Positions 7,222 through 16,203 of a DNA stretch of 64,000 nt are shown here, piece by piece. A program made the position numbers and the translations under genes. The notes beneath the pieces were generated by a model. That model made no database searches, had not been told where the DNA came from, and saw nothing but the letters and a program-made list of their open reading frames with translations. Each line of letters opens with the position of its first letter. Position 1 is the stretch's first letter. Source of the stretch: Proteobacteria bacterium ST_bin11 (GTDB lineage Bacteria > Pseudomonadota > Gammaproteobacteria > Methylococcales > Methylomonadaceae); assembly GCA_002083615.1 (NCBI GenBank), contig MSXO01000021.1, forward strand, positions 74,667 through 138,666. The letters are read 5' to 3'.

Positions 7222-7577
7222 GTGAACAATTGGCGTAGGCGTAAACCCAGGTCGGCCGCTGACAGCCTTCCGGCAGAACAACGTTTGCAGGCAAGTTTAA
7301 GCTGGCCGCACCTGATGGCGCTGGGCGTGGGGGCGATGTCTAGGCGTTTACCACGATATCGCTTTGTAGACTGCTATTGCGGACTATTCAGCCGGGCTTA
7401 GTTCGGAAATTTTCAGCGCCCATGGCCTGGATCACCGGACCGATCGCGATAGTCGGCTGCTTCTATCTATTTATTAGTTTGCCCCGCACCACCCAACTGT
7501 ATTTTTTGCTCTGGAATCTGATCGGCGTGTCGGTTTACTACTTGTATGGTTCGCGGCACACCGTCCCATCGCCTTGA
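7222..7577 (+). pseudogene. Amino acid permease (APC family) with a large internal deletion
   Basis: From GTG at 7222 (preceded by AAAGGGGA) the frame reads like the permease N-terminus: NWRRRKP..., then LSWPHLMALGVGAM, which normally runs into the first membrane helix. It breaks off at about 7340. From about 7365, in another frame, the C-terminal end of the same family appears: TIQPGLVRKFSAP, then the hydrophobic segments ITGPIAIVGCFYLF and LYFLLWNLIGVSVYYLYG, and RHTVP. The roughly 350 central residues are missing. This is the scar of a deletion in a basic amino acid or polyamine-type permease and cannot give a transporter. Confidence 0.75.
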
Positions 7578-7590
7578 TGCTTCCGTACCT

Positions 7591-8079
7591 TTAGATTTTG
7601 GATTTACTGAATTGCGCCTCAAATTCTTCCAGCGACATCGCCCCGCTTTTACCCACCCGCTGATGGCCGGCATCGAAGAAATAGGTTCTGGGTAATTCGC
7701 CGTACCAGACCGGGTCGATTTCGTAACGCAGTTTTTCCGGGTTATCCGAGGCAAATGCCCAATTTTCCAGCCCACCCAGCTTATTACTATCGATGATGCG
7801 TTTGATCTCCGGCAAGGCTTCCGCATCGTCGGTGGCTAACATGACAATTTTCAAAGCCGGATGCTTGGCCTGCAGTTGCTGCAAGATAGCCATATCCTTG
7901 AGACAGGATGGGCAATCGATCGACCAGATCGCCAGCATTAAGGGTTTGTTAGCGTTCGCCGCCAAAATCTGTTGGTAGCTGCCGGGGATGAAAGGCTTTA
8001 TCTGGAGCTGATCGGCAAAGACCGGGTTGATGCTGATCGATAATAAAGCCAAACCAGCCAGTATGTTTCTTATATTCAT
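7591..8079 (-). CDS. Periplasmic thioredoxin-like protein (TlpA/redoxin type)
   Basis: A 162-residue protein with a cleavable signal peptide (cut expected after VFA, about residue 22) and a thioredoxin fold carrying CPSC in the context WSIDCPSCLKD, the active-site helix of TlpA/ResA-type proteins. The cis-Pro region is ELPRTYFFD. The protein would reduce disulfides, or act as a thiol sensor, in the periplasm. The next gene, on the other strand, is a TonB-dependent receptor about 630 bases away, so no operon is implied. Its true partner is not visible. Confidence 0.85.
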   Translation of the reverse strand: MNIRNILAGLALLSISINPVFADQLQIKPFIPGSYQQILAANANKPLMLAIWSIDCPSCLKDMAILQQLQAKHPALKIVMLATDDAEALPEIKRIIDSNKLGGLENWAFASDNPEKLRYEIDPVWYGELPRTYFFDAGHQRVGKSGAMSLEEFEAQFSKSKI

Positions 8080-8708
8080 AGCGTTCCTATCAAATTCGTT
8101 GCATGTGCAGGCCGATTGCCGGCATCAAAAAGAGCAAGCACCTTAACGCCTGTGTCGACGACATTCAAGCCAAAACCGCTGAAACCACATAAACTGGCGG
8201 CCTTCGGAATCCAATCGAATTAATTAAGTTATTTAACATAGTTTTATTATTCATCCCCCGGCATGCCCGACCATTTATAGCCAGAGTATTGAATGCTTTG
8301 ATCACTCAAGGCGCTGAATCGGTTCTAAGCCACCTGTCACGGCAAATCATTGAAATATTGTGAACGATACAACATCTTTTAACCATATAGCCTTGGTTAA
8401 TGGCTAGGCATTTCAGGCATAGCCGATCTCTATAACAAGGCATATCACCCAGATAGCTACATGTTTTATGGCAAATAACACAGTTTTTTAAAAATTCGCC
8501 ACAGGCAAAAAAATTTTATTAATAAAATCAAAGGCTTTTAAGATTGGCCTAAATATTGCGGAAAAATCGGAATGTTTTTTTCTGAAAACCTGATGGCTAC
8601 CGGCATGCTCGCCACCCTGAAAACCGCTTAAAGCGACCAGAACACTGTCAGCCAGATGGCAACGAAATAGCAATAATCCAGAAACAATAATTACAACCGA
8701 GATTACCT
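8080..8708. other. Gene-free region upstream of the TonB receptor
   Basis: About 630 bases with no convincing gene. The main visible structure is a perfect 16-bp palindrome, ATTTTATTAATAAAAT (8513-8528), about 180 bases before the receptor start and inside an AT-rich stretch. This could be an operator. No clear cobalamin, TPP or other riboswitch core was recognised, and no good Fur-box match was seen. Confidence 0.5.
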
Positions 8709-11228
8709 GTGAAATATCAATCCGACGTTTTTGATGGCAACACGCCTTATCGACTCCCGATCCGTTCTTTGCTGTCTGCCGCTATCTTGTTGGCTTTAAG
8801 CAGCAATTTAGCCATCGCTGAAACTCATAAGAAAAATACCGGCAACGCCACCAAAAATGCGGCAAAACACGCAGAATCTTCCCCGTCTGCAGACCCGTCC
8901 AGCAGTGAAGACCCACAAGTTCAGTCAAACCAAGTGTTGGCGGAAAACACTGCTGTGGGTAAGAACAATAAAGAAGAGGTGATGGAAGAAATGGTCATCA
9001 CCGGCGAAGTAGCGAAAGACTCGCACTTTACTTCGCCATCGACCCGCTTATCGCGCGCCGAAATTGAACGGCAAAACGCCCAAACCACCGAAGAAGCCGT
9101 CAAATACCAGCCCAGCTTACAAATTCGCCAACGCTACATCGGCGACCCCAACGGCGTGCTGGGTATCCGGGGTGCTGACATGTTCTCAACGGCCAGAAAC
9201 ATGGTTTTCGCTGACGGCTTACCGCTACACAATCAATTACAAGCGTCTTTTAATGGTGCGCCGCGCTGGTCCATGGTGGGTCCGAACGAAATCGATGCGG
9301 TTGACGTGGTTTACGGCCCATTTTCCGCAGAATACAGCGGTAACTCTATAGGCGGTGTGGTAAACATCAAAACCCATATGCCGATGAAAGAAGAGTACTA
9401 CGGCGAGACCAGCTACTTCGTCCAACCCTGGGAAAATATTGGCGCTGACGCCGGTACTTTTGATGGCAATCGGCAATATTTCTCGTATGGCAATCGCCTG
9501 GATAAGTGGTCTGCGTTACTCTCCTATAACCGCCTGGAAGCAGAAAGCCAGCCGATGAGCTACTTCATCGATAATACGGGTCTGCGCAATCCTACTGGCA
9601 GTCCAACCGCGGTAAACGGTGCGGTGCCGACACTCGACACCCGTGGCACCCCCAGCTACATCTATGGCGACACAGGGCCTGAATTGGTCAATACCGATTT
9701 GGTTAAGCTCAAACTGGGTTACGACATCACACCGGATTTGCAGGCAATATTTACCGGCGCCTTTGAGGAACGTACCCGTAAAGCCGAAAAACCGCGCAAC
9801 TATCTGACCTCAGCGCGCGGCACCTATTTCGGTGATAACAATAATAACTCTCGCGATGCTGTGTTCGCCGGGAGAGCATTCAACGTCTTAAATAGCGGCT
9901 TTGCACCCTCGGAAGACGAAAGGCAAACCATGCAAATCGGCATGCAGGTTAAAGGCGCTATTTCTGATCGCTGGGATATAGACACTACTTTCAGCTATTT
10001 GGATGTCATCAAAGACGAACGCCGCTCAGCGTTTTTCTCACCTGACGACCCTCGCAATCAAAACACTGGCCAATTGCAAGTGTTTGACGATTTCAACTGG
10101 AAAAACTACGACTTGAAACTGAGCACCCGTGAGTTGTTCGGCTGGAAACCATTAGAGTTTTTGGCAGGCTACCACTTTGACAATTACAATTTGAATTTCA
10201 AGCAATTCTCCTACAATAGCTATTCGGCAGAACAAATTGGATCAGAAACCCTGGCACGGCGTAACCAGGGCGAAGTCACCACAAATGCCATGTTCGGCCA
10301 GTTCGCGTATCACTTTGCCCCAGATTGGGATTTGACCTTGGGCGCGCGTTACGAATGGTGGCGGGCATCCAGCGGCGTGGGCTCCAACCAAGCTTTGCCA
10401 GACCGCAGCGACGATGCGATTTCCCCGAAAGCGTCTCTCGGATTTGAGCCATCAAATTGGAAGTTTCGCTACTCATTTGGCCGGGCATATCGTTTCCCGG
10501 TCATCGCCGAGATGTATCAAAATTTGCAATCGCCTAACAGTATAACTACAGCTAACGCCAATCTTAAGGCCGAGGACGGCTGGCATCATAATTTCATGAT
10601 CGAATACGGCCTGGATAACGGCTATGTGCGGGCCAATGTATTCCGCGACGACATTCGCAACACCATTCAGCAGGTCAGACGAGCTACCGGCATATTGACG
10701 GAAAATGCGTTTCAAAACATTCCCGCCACCAGCACCACCGGTGTGGAACTGATATATGACCAAGCGCGGGTGCTGGATTCTGACTTCGATCTGAACTTTA
10801 ACGCCACCTGGATGAGCGCGATTGTGGAAGATGGCGGACCCGATATCAACTTTCAAGAAGCCAATGGCTCGCTCAGCCGTTTTAACCTAACTGGTAAAGA
10901 ACGGATTCGTTTGCCGGAATGGCGTTTTAACGCGCTAGCCACCTATCACATCAGCGAGGCCTGGGATACATCAATGGCCGGCCGCTACACCAGCGACTCG
11001 TTTAACGACATCGACAATAAAGATTACGTGAACAATGTTTTCGGCGCGCAAGACGGGTTTTTCTTCCTGGACTTCAAAACCAGCTACCGCTTCAAATACG
11101 ATTTGCTAGGCAAGCCAGCGAAAAGTCGCATCTCATTCGGTATCAACAACCTGACGGACAAAACAGCTTATGTGTTCCATCCTTATCCACAAAGAACGTT
11201 CTTCCTTGAAGGTGCTATCAGTTTCTAA
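8709..11228 (+). CDS. TonB-dependent outer membrane receptor
   Basis: An 839-residue ligand-gated outer membrane barrel. GTG at 8709 gives an N-terminus with a long signal region (LLSAAILLALSSNLAIA, cut near residue 37). A Lys/Ser-rich linker leads to a TonB box-like EEMVITG near residues 95-101. The plug follows to about residue 225 (IRQRYIGDPNGVLGIRG, then VVYGPFSAEYSGNSIGGVVNI). The rest is a 22-strand type barrel ending in aromatic RTFFLEGAISF. The substrate is not determinable: it could be a siderophore, a metal chelate (copper or lanthanide in a methanotroph) or another nutrient. No TonB/ExbBD or ABC partner is adjacent. Confidence 0.93.
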   Translation: MKYQSDVFDGNTPYRLPIRSLLSAAILLALSSNLAIAETHKKNTGNATKNAAKHAESSPSADPSSSEDPQVQSNQVLAENTAVGKNNKEEVMEEMVITGEVAKDSHFTSPSTRLSRAEIERQNAQTTEEAVKYQPSLQIRQRYIGDPNGVLGIRGADMFSTARNMVFADGLPLHNQLQASFNGAPRWSMVGPNEIDAVDVVYGPFSAEYSGNSIGGVVNIKTHMPMKEEYYGETSYFVQPWENIGADAGTFDGNRQYFSYGNRLDKWSALLSYNRLEAESQPMSYFIDNTGLRNPTGSPTAVNGAVPTLDTRGTPSYIYGDTGPELVNTDLVKLKLGYDITPDLQAIFTGAFEERTRKAEKPRNYLTSARGTYFGDNNNNSRDAVFAGRAFNVLNSGFAPSEDERQTMQIGMQVKGAISDRWDIDTTFSYLDVIKDERRSAFFSPDDPRNQNTGQLQVFDDFNWKNYDLKLSTRELFGWKPLEFLAGYHFDNYNLNFKQFSYNSYSAEQIGSETLARRNQGEVTTNAMFGQFAYHFAPDWDLTLGARYEWWRASSGVGSNQALPDRSDDAISPKASLGFEPSNWKFRYSFGRAYRFPVIAEMYQNLQSPNSITTANANLKAEDGWHHNFMIEYGLDNGYVRANVFRDDIRNTIQQVRRATGILTENAFQNIPATSTTGVELIYDQARVLDSDFDLNFNATWMSAIVEDGGPDINFQEANGSLSRFNLTGKERIRLPEWRFNALATYHISEAWDTSMAGRYTSDSFNDIDNKDYVNNVFGAQDGFFFLDFKTSYRFKYDLLGKPAKSRISFGINNLTDKTAYVFHPYPQRTFFLEGAISF

Positions 11229-11249
11229 ACTGTAAAAGACCAAGATCAA

Positions 11250-11280
11250 TGACGCCCAAATCCTGCTGATTTGGGCGTCA
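11250..11280 (+). terminator. Hairpin after the TonB receptor gene
   Basis: TGACGCCCAAAT and ATTTGGGCGTCA form a perfect 12-bp stem with a 7-base loop, 22 bases after the stop codon. The following bases (AGATTT) are only weakly T-rich, so it may stabilise the 3' end as much as terminate. Confidence 0.6.
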
Positions 11281-11505
11281 AGATTTAAGCCGACAATAGA
11301 AATACGTTAGCTCCGCAAGCGCCGGAATCCCTAATAAAATCATGCGTTTCACCTCAGCCGCCTTTGGCTTCCATGTCGCTGTTAAAGTCGAACGGACCTA
11401 TCTTAACGCGAGCATTTTGCCCCGAGCTTCGCACTAGCGTTTTGCCGGCGGGCTTTATTTTTCGGACTCTAAGCTAAATTCCGCGCTCAATCTAGAACAC
11501 TCAGC

Positions 11506-12738
11506 ATGAAATCAAACCATCGCTCACCAGCCGCCAGCCCTGGTCGCCGCCGATTTCTCAAACTGGCCGCTACCGGTCTGGCGACCGCCAGTATGCCGGC
11601 TTCAGCACTGTTCCGACTGACGAATCCATGTCTCGATCCGTCCGTCACCCCAACATCAGCGCTGGAGTCCGCCGCGTGGCAAGGCATCGACCCGAGAGAC
11701 TGGTGGGATTGCCACACGCATATCGTCGGTTCCGGCGACAGCGGTAGCGGCATCACACAAACGCCGGACATGCATGCGCCGCTGCAGCATCCGATTCAAA
11801 CCTTGCAACATTGGGCTTATGCCAATGCCGCCTGCATTCCCGATACCGACCAAGACAACGCTTTTGTAAAACGGCTGCGCGCACTGATGGACACTATGCC
11901 CAAGGGCGCCAAAGCCATGCTGTATGCGTTTGATCGGGCGCATGGTGCTAGCGGCGACCCGGATCATGCCAACACGGCATTTTTTGTACCCAACGAATAT
12001 GCCCAGAGTTTGGCTCAAGCCTATCCGGAGCGCTTCGAATGGGTCGCCAGCATCCATCCTTATCGCCCCGACTGCGTGACTGTATTGGAAGCCGCCGCCG
12101 CAAACGGTGCGCGAGCTGTGAAATGGCTGCCGCCGGCGATGGGCATAGACCCCGCTTCGCCGCAGTGCGACCGGTTTTATAAAGCGGCGGCGCAATTAAA
12201 CATCCCGATCATTACCCACGGTGGCGAAGAGAACGCCTTGCATGGCGCCGACCAGCCTTTGTTCGGCAATCCGCTGCGTTTGCGGCGGGCTCTCGATGCT
12301 GGCGTGCGAGTGGTGATCGCCCACTGCGCGACCTTGGGCACGGAGGTGGATGAGTCCGGTCGGGAAGTCAAAAGTTTTGATTTGTTCGCCAAACTGATGG
12401 CCGATAAACAATGGCAGGATCGGCTGTTCGGGGATATTTCCGCGATTGTTTTACGTAATCGCGATATGGCCGTAATCAAAACCCTGCTGACCGAAACAGG
12501 CTGGCATAGTCGCTTGTTATATGGCTCGGACTACCCCTTGACCGGGATTTTGCCGCTGATTTCGCCCGAGGCTTTTGCTAAAGCCGGCTTGCTGGCGGCA
12601 GACGCCGTCGAGCCACTACTAGCGCTGCAGGACTACCACCCGTTCCGTTTCGATTTTGTCTTGAAGCGCAGTCTAAGTTGGCAGGGCAAACGTTTTGCCG
12701 ATGGTATATTTGCAACTCGGCCATTTTTTACAACCTAG
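11506..12738 (+). CDS. Tat-exported amidohydrolase (metal-dependent hydrolase, amidohydrolase 2 type)
   Basis: A 410-residue TIM-barrel hydrolase. The N-terminus has a twin-arginine signal (GRRRFLK around residues 14-20, then LAATGLATASMPASA), so the folded, metal-loaded enzyme should be periplasmic. Metal-binding motifs follow: WWDCHTHI (HxH, strand 1), ITHGGEENALHG, VVIAHCATLG and LLYGSDYPLTG (last-strand Asp). The family includes decarboxylases and hydrolases acting on carboxylic acids and lactones; the substrate is unknown. It follows the TonB receptor in the same direction, but after a hairpin and about 280 bases, so joint transcription is uncertain. A periplasmic enzyme working on material imported by the receptor is only an inference. 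Confidence 0.85.
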   Translation: MKSNHRSPAASPGRRRFLKLAATGLATASMPASALFRLTNPCLDPSVTPTSALESAAWQGIDPRDWWDCHTHIVGSGDSGSGITQTPDMHAPLQHPIQTLQHWAYANAACIPDTDQDNAFVKRLRALMDTMPKGAKAMLYAFDRAHGASGDPDHANTAFFVPNEYAQSLAQAYPERFEWVASIHPYRPDCVTVLEAAAANGARAVKWLPPAMGIDPASPQCDRFYKAAAQLNIPIITHGGEENALHGADQPLFGNPLRLRRALDAGVRVVIAHCATLGTEVDESGREVKSFDLFAKLMADKQWQDRLFGDISAIVLRNRDMAVIKTLLTETGWHSRLLYGSDYPLTGILPLISPEAFAKAGLLAADAVEPLLALQDYHPFRFDFVLKRSLSWQGKRFADGIFATRPFFTT

Positions 12739-12815
12739 ACTCGTTTAACTTATCCGGCTACCGCCAGGTCAAGACGTGTGATAGCATTGATAGCAACACA
12801 TCCTTGGAGTTAATT

Positions 12816-13052
12816 ATGCCCAGTCTTGTTGTTAGAAATCTTGATGAAACGCTGGTTAAAGCATTGAAAGCCAGAGCCGCCGCCCACCATCGTTCCACCG
12901 AAGCAGAACATCGCGCCATTTTGGCGGAGGTTTTGACCGGGCCGCAACGGAAATCTTTTAAGGAAGCACTAGCCGCCATGCCCAATGTCGGCTTGGATAC
13001 AGACTTTCTGCGTGCCGATACCGAGAGCGACTTGGCTGATGTATTTGATTGA
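12816..13052 (+). CDS. FitA/VapB-like antitoxin (ribbon-helix-helix)
   Basis: A 78-residue protein. The opening SLVVRNLDETLVKALK, then AAAHHRSTEAEHRAIL, is the ribbon-helix-helix pattern of FitA/StbC antitoxins: a beta strand for DNA recognition, and helices with the R-S-T-E-A-E motif. The C-terminal tail (DTDFLRADTESDLADVFD) is the acidic segment that usually fills the toxin active site. GGAG lies about eight bases before ATG 12816; the longer frame upstream is not credible. The stop overlaps the toxin gene by 14 bases. The complex is expected to repress its own promoter. Confidence 0.85.
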   Translation: MPSLVVRNLDETLVKALKARAAAHHRSTEAEHRAILAEVLTGPQRKSFKEALAAMPNVGLDTDFLRADTESDLADVFD

Positions 13053-13458
13053 CACAAACGTTATCAGTGAAATTCGTAAAGGTGACAAGGCAAATTCGGG
13101 TGTCAGGCAGTTCTTTGCCGACGTCGCCCAAAATGATGACAAGCTGTATATTTCTGTCGTTACCATCGGTGAATTGCGGCGCGGTGTCGATCTAATTTAT
13201 CACCGCGGCGATTTTGGCCAAGGCACGTTACTCGAGAACTGGCTAAACCAGCTTATGCAGGAATATCGGCATCATGTGTTGCTTATCTACACCGACATCG
13301 CACTGGTTTGGGGGAAAATGCGCGTGCCAAATCCACAACACCCCTTAGATAAATTAATAGCAGCTACCGCGTTAATTTACGATCTTACCGTTGTCACCCG
13401 GAATGTTAGTGACTTTGCCGGCACCGGTACTCGGGTCCTCAATCCCTTCACGGATTAA
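13039..13458 (+). CDS. VapC/FitB-like PIN-domain toxin ribonuclease
   Basis: A 139-residue PIN-domain endoribonuclease paired with the antitoxin above. Starting at ATG 13039 gives MYLIDTNVISE with the first metal Asp at residue 5, followed by the Glu of the TIGELRRG helix, the Asp of PLDKLIAATA and the final TRNVSDF. All acidic residues needed for Mg binding appear present, so the toxin looks intact. The start lies inside the antitoxin gene, the usual overlap for this class. Its 3' end overlaps the convergent methyltransferase by four bases. Confidence 0.88.
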   Translation: MYLIDTNVISEIRKGDKANSGVRQFFADVAQNDDKLYISVVTIGELRRGVDLIYHRGDFGQGTLLENWLNQLMQEYRHHVLLIYTDIALVWGKMRVPNPQHPLDKLIAATALIYDLTVVTRNVSDFAGTGTRVLNPFTD

Positions 13459-14372
13459 GCCGTCGCCCGCAACAAATTCCCGTAAAACAAGGCATTGCCG
13501 GTTTTGCTCTGCATCCAGAGTTGTTTTAATTCGATTTGGTTTTTGGCAAAGCAGGATTCGGCGGCATGGGCTAAGTCCGCCAAGGCCACGGTTGGCGAAT
13601 AGGTGTTTAAAATTAAAAACCCGCCCGGATTGAGTAAGCCGCGCGCCGTTGCGATCAAGTCTGACAGCTGATTTTCCAGTTTCCATTTTTCGCCCTTGGC
13701 ACCCAAACCCCAAGCCGGCGGGTCCATGATGATGCCGTCGTAATGGTTGCCGCGTTTCAACTCGCGTTTGGCAAATTTCAGGGCATCTTCCAACACCCAT
13801 TTGATATCGGTCAGCGCGCTGCGCGCCTGATTATCGTTAGCCCAATCCAGCATCTGCTTGACTGAATCCACATGCACCACCTCCGCGCCATTCGCCCGCG
13901 CCACCAACGAGGCCGCTCCGGTGTAGGCAAACAGGTTTAATACCTTGAATCCGGGTTTCACTAGCTCGGCGATAAACCGCCAGTTAGCCTGCTGCTCTGG
14001 AAACAGCCCGACATGTTTGAATTTGGTTAGCTTCAGGCCAAACTGCAATTGCTCGTAGGCAATTTGCCAGTGGTCCGGTGAATTCGGCTTCAGACTTTTC
14101 CAGCTACCTTGAGTGGACGATAGTTCTACAAACTCCCAATGCGCCCTGTCCTGCCATTCTAGCCATGACCAACCTGGCTTGAACTGCGCTTGAATCTCTG
14201 GACGAATGGTTATCACTTCGCCCCAGCGCTCCAGTTTTTTACCGTCGCCGGCATCCAGTAACTCGTAATCCGGCCAGCTAACTGCATATTCCCGACCTTT
14301 ATCTCCAGAAATTGCGACGCTATTAGGGGATTTGCCTGTAGATGATTGGCGGTGAAGTGGGTGGTTGGACAT
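13455..14372 (-). CDS. Class I SAM-dependent methyltransferase (RlmI/PF10672-like)
   Basis: A 305-residue cytosolic methyltransferase. The N-terminal third (YELLDAGDGKKLERWG, then WEWQ-type segments) resembles the substrate domain seen before RlmI-like catalytic domains. The Rossmann part has motif I LNLFAYTGAASLVA, the acidic residue in VVHVDSVKQML, and the NPPY-like loop IIMDPPAWG, typical of base-amino methyltransferases acting on RNA. The full PUA domain of true RlmI is not apparent, so the exact target (rRNA or other) is uncertain. The gene stands alone and is convergent with the FitB-like toxin gene. Confidence 0.8.
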   Translation of the reverse strand: MSNHPLHRQSSTGKSPNSVAISGDKGREYAVSWPDYELLDAGDGKKLERWGEVITIRPEIQAQFKPGWSWLEWQDRAHWEFVELSSTQGSWKSLKPNSPDHWQIAYEQLQFGLKLTKFKHVGLFPEQQANWRFIAELVKPGFKVLNLFAYTGAASLVARANGAEVVHVDSVKQMLDWANDNQARSALTDIKWVLEDALKFAKRELKRGNHYDGIIMDPPAWGLGAKGEKWKLENQLSDLIATARGLLNPGGFLILNTYSPTVALADLAHAAESCFAKNQIELKQLWMQSKTGNALFYGNLLRATA

Positions 14373-14481
14373 AGTGGTGGGCAGATGGAGAGGCTGATTA
14401 AGTTGGCGATTTTATGCCCGAATGCGGCGGCACACCAACCCTGACGGCGCATAGGCTAAGCAGAAATATGGTTTCGCCCCG

Positions 14482-15270
14482 CTAAGCTAATTGGACCGAT
14501 AGCATGGCAATAGCCCCCAGCGTGGTTTTGTCGGTTAAAAAACTCAGCTTGTCGCCCTCGTCTTGCAAACCCAGGAGATACAGCAAGGGCAGAAAATGCT
14601 CGTCTGTGGGGATGGCCAAAGCCGCATCTGTTAGCGTTGGGTATTGAATTAAGGCCCGGTGATCGCCGGCGCGAATCAACTGTTTAACGCGTTCGGCAAA
14701 CGCTAGGGCCCAGTCATGGGCGGTATCCCGCCAAATCGCCGCCTGCAAGTTATGCACGATGTTACCGCTAGCAACAACCAATACACCGTTGTCGCGCAGC
14801 CAGCGCAAGGCTTTACCCAGTTGATAGTGTTCTTCCGGTGACTTATGCCTATCCAGACTGAGTTGCAACACTGGAATATCGGCGTTCGGATACAGATGGC
14901 ACAAAATCGACCAGCTGCCATGATCCAAGCCCCAGCTCTGATCCATTTGGATGACTGGCATCTCAGCCTGAATTTTTGCCGCCAACGCCGGACTGCCAGG
15001 CGCCGGATAGGCAAAATCGAATAAGGCTTGCGGAAAGCCGTAAAAGTCGTGGATGGTCCGGGGCTGCGGCATCGCGGTAATCCAAGTACCCTTGGTTTGC
15101 AAGTGTGCGGAGACAGTTAGAATGGCTTTTGGCCTAGGCAGACTTTGTCCCAACGCCGCCCAGGCCCGACTGAATTCGTTGTCTTCAAGCGCATTCATAG
15201 GGCTGCCGTGACCGATGAATATGGCTGGCATCCTCGGCAATGTTGCGTTGTCAGGCTCGGCCGAATTCAT
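14482..15270 (-). CDS. ygiD: DODA-type extradiol ring-opening dioxygenase (YgiD family)
   Basis: A 262-residue enzyme of the class III (LigB-like) extradiol dioxygenases, related to 4,5-DOPA dioxygenase. Motifs include IFIGHGSPMNAL near the N-terminus, VSAHLQTKG, IHDFYGFP, LDHGSWSIL and VVASGNIVHNL; the conserved His residues bind a divalent metal. I chose the ATG at 15270 because GGAGAGG precedes it, rather than the one five codons upstream. It follows pirin by about 35 bases and azoR beyond, and probably forms a small operon for quinone or catechol handling facing a divergent LysR regulator. The natural substrate is not determined. Confidence 0.85.
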   Translation of the reverse strand: MNSAEPDNATLPRMPAIFIGHGSPMNALEDNEFSRAWAALGQSLPRPKAILTVSAHLQTKGTWITAMPQPRTIHDFYGFPQALFDFAYPAPGSPALAAKIQAEMPVIQMDQSWGLDHGSWSILCHLYPNADIPVLQLSLDRHKSPEEHYQLGKALRWLRDNGVLVVASGNIVHNLQAAIWRDTAHDWALAFAERVKQLIRAGDHRALIQYPTLTDAALAIPTDEHFLPLLYLLGLQDEGDKLSFLTDKTTLGAIAMLSVQLA

Positions 15271-15304
15271 CGTATCCTCTCCCATGATAAGGTTTTCTAT
15301 ACTG

Positions 15305-16183
15305 CTAGGCGGCTGCGTTAAAATGACCGGTCTGGTAATCGTCTATGGCTTGCTCGATTTGCTCGCGGGTATTCATCACGAACGGCCCGTGCTGGACGAT
15401 AGGCTCGCGCAATGGCTTGCCGGCCACCAAGATCAAACGGCTGTCTTGTTTGGCTTGCAAGATTACCCCATCGGACGCACCGTTGTTCAGAACCGCCATA
15501 CGTTGCGCGGATACCGACCGTTCAGCCACCGCCACTTCACCCCGATACACATAAATAAAGACGTTATGGCCAACGGGTAGCGACTGGCTGAAACTAGCGC
15601 CAGCCGGTATATGCACATCCAGAAACAGCGGTTCAGTATCAGGCCGCTGAATCGCGCCCGCTACGCCATGACTGCTGCCGGCAATCACCCGTACCTTGAC
15701 ACCATCCGCGGTAAGCAATTCTGGAATTGCTTCGCTTTGCACATCTTGGTAACCCGTCGGCTGCATTTTCTCGGCGGCAGGCAGATTGATCCACAACTGA
15801 AAGCCTTCCAGTAAGCCATCTTTTTGCTCGGGCATTTCCGAATGGATGATGCCGCGCCCGGCAGTCATCCATTGAATACCGCCTGTTTCCAGCAAACCTT
15901 GATGACCGGCGTTGTCGCTATGCCGCATCCTTCCGGAGAGCAAATAGGTCAGGGTTTCAAAACCGCGATGCGGATGGCTGGGAAAGCCGGCGATGTAATC
16001 GTTAGGCTCATCGCTGCCGAAGGCATCCAGCATCAAGAACGGATCAAGCCGCTGTTGCAAGGCCTGGCCCAGTACCCGGGTCAATTTCACGCCGGCACCA
16101 TCCGACGTGGCGTGCCCCACCACCAGTTGTTCGATACCACGAGAATGCTGAACCACATCAGTTTTAACTGTTTCTGTGTTCAT
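15305..16183 (-). CDS. Pirin family bicupin protein
   Basis: A 292-residue bicupin. The N-terminal cupin holds the metal-binding set: HPHRGFETLTYLLSG, HSDNAGH, and QWMTAGRGIIHSEMP. The C-terminal half includes FIYVYRGEV and the end MNTREQIEQAIDDYQTG. Some pirins (YhhW) are quercetinases; others act as redox cofactors. AGGAG lies seven bases before ATG 16183. The gene is between azoR (about 20 bases upstream) and the DODA-type dioxygenase, so the likely setting is oxidation or reduction of quinones and phenolics. Confidence 0.92.
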   Translation of the reverse strand: MNTETVKTDVVQHSRGIEQLVVGHATSDGAGVKLTRVLGQALQQRLDPFLMLDAFGSDEPNDYIAGFPSHPHRGFETLTYLLSGRMRHSDNAGHQGLLETGGIQWMTAGRGIIHSEMPEQKDGLLEGFQLWINLPAAEKMQPTGYQDVQSEAIPELLTADGVKVRVIAGSSHGVAGAIQRPDTEPLFLDVHIPAGASFSQSLPVGHNVFIYVYRGEVAVAERSVSAQRMAVLNNGASDGVILQAKQDSRLILVAGKPLREPIVQHGPFVMNTREQIEQAIDDYQTGHFNAAA

Positions 16184-16203
16184 CACTAATCTCCTAAAAA
16201 GGT

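Noticed and set aside
8488..8673. 61-codon minus-strand frame before the TonB receptor
   Set aside because: Low-complexity AT-rich start region with no support.
8560..8708. Possible cobalamin or other riboswitch before the TonB receptor
   Set aside because: I could not match the conserved core elements of a known riboswitch; a covariance search would decide.
11656..12195. 179-codon antisense frame inside the amidohydrolase gene
   Set aside because: The plus-strand gene is complete with a Tat signal and metal motifs.
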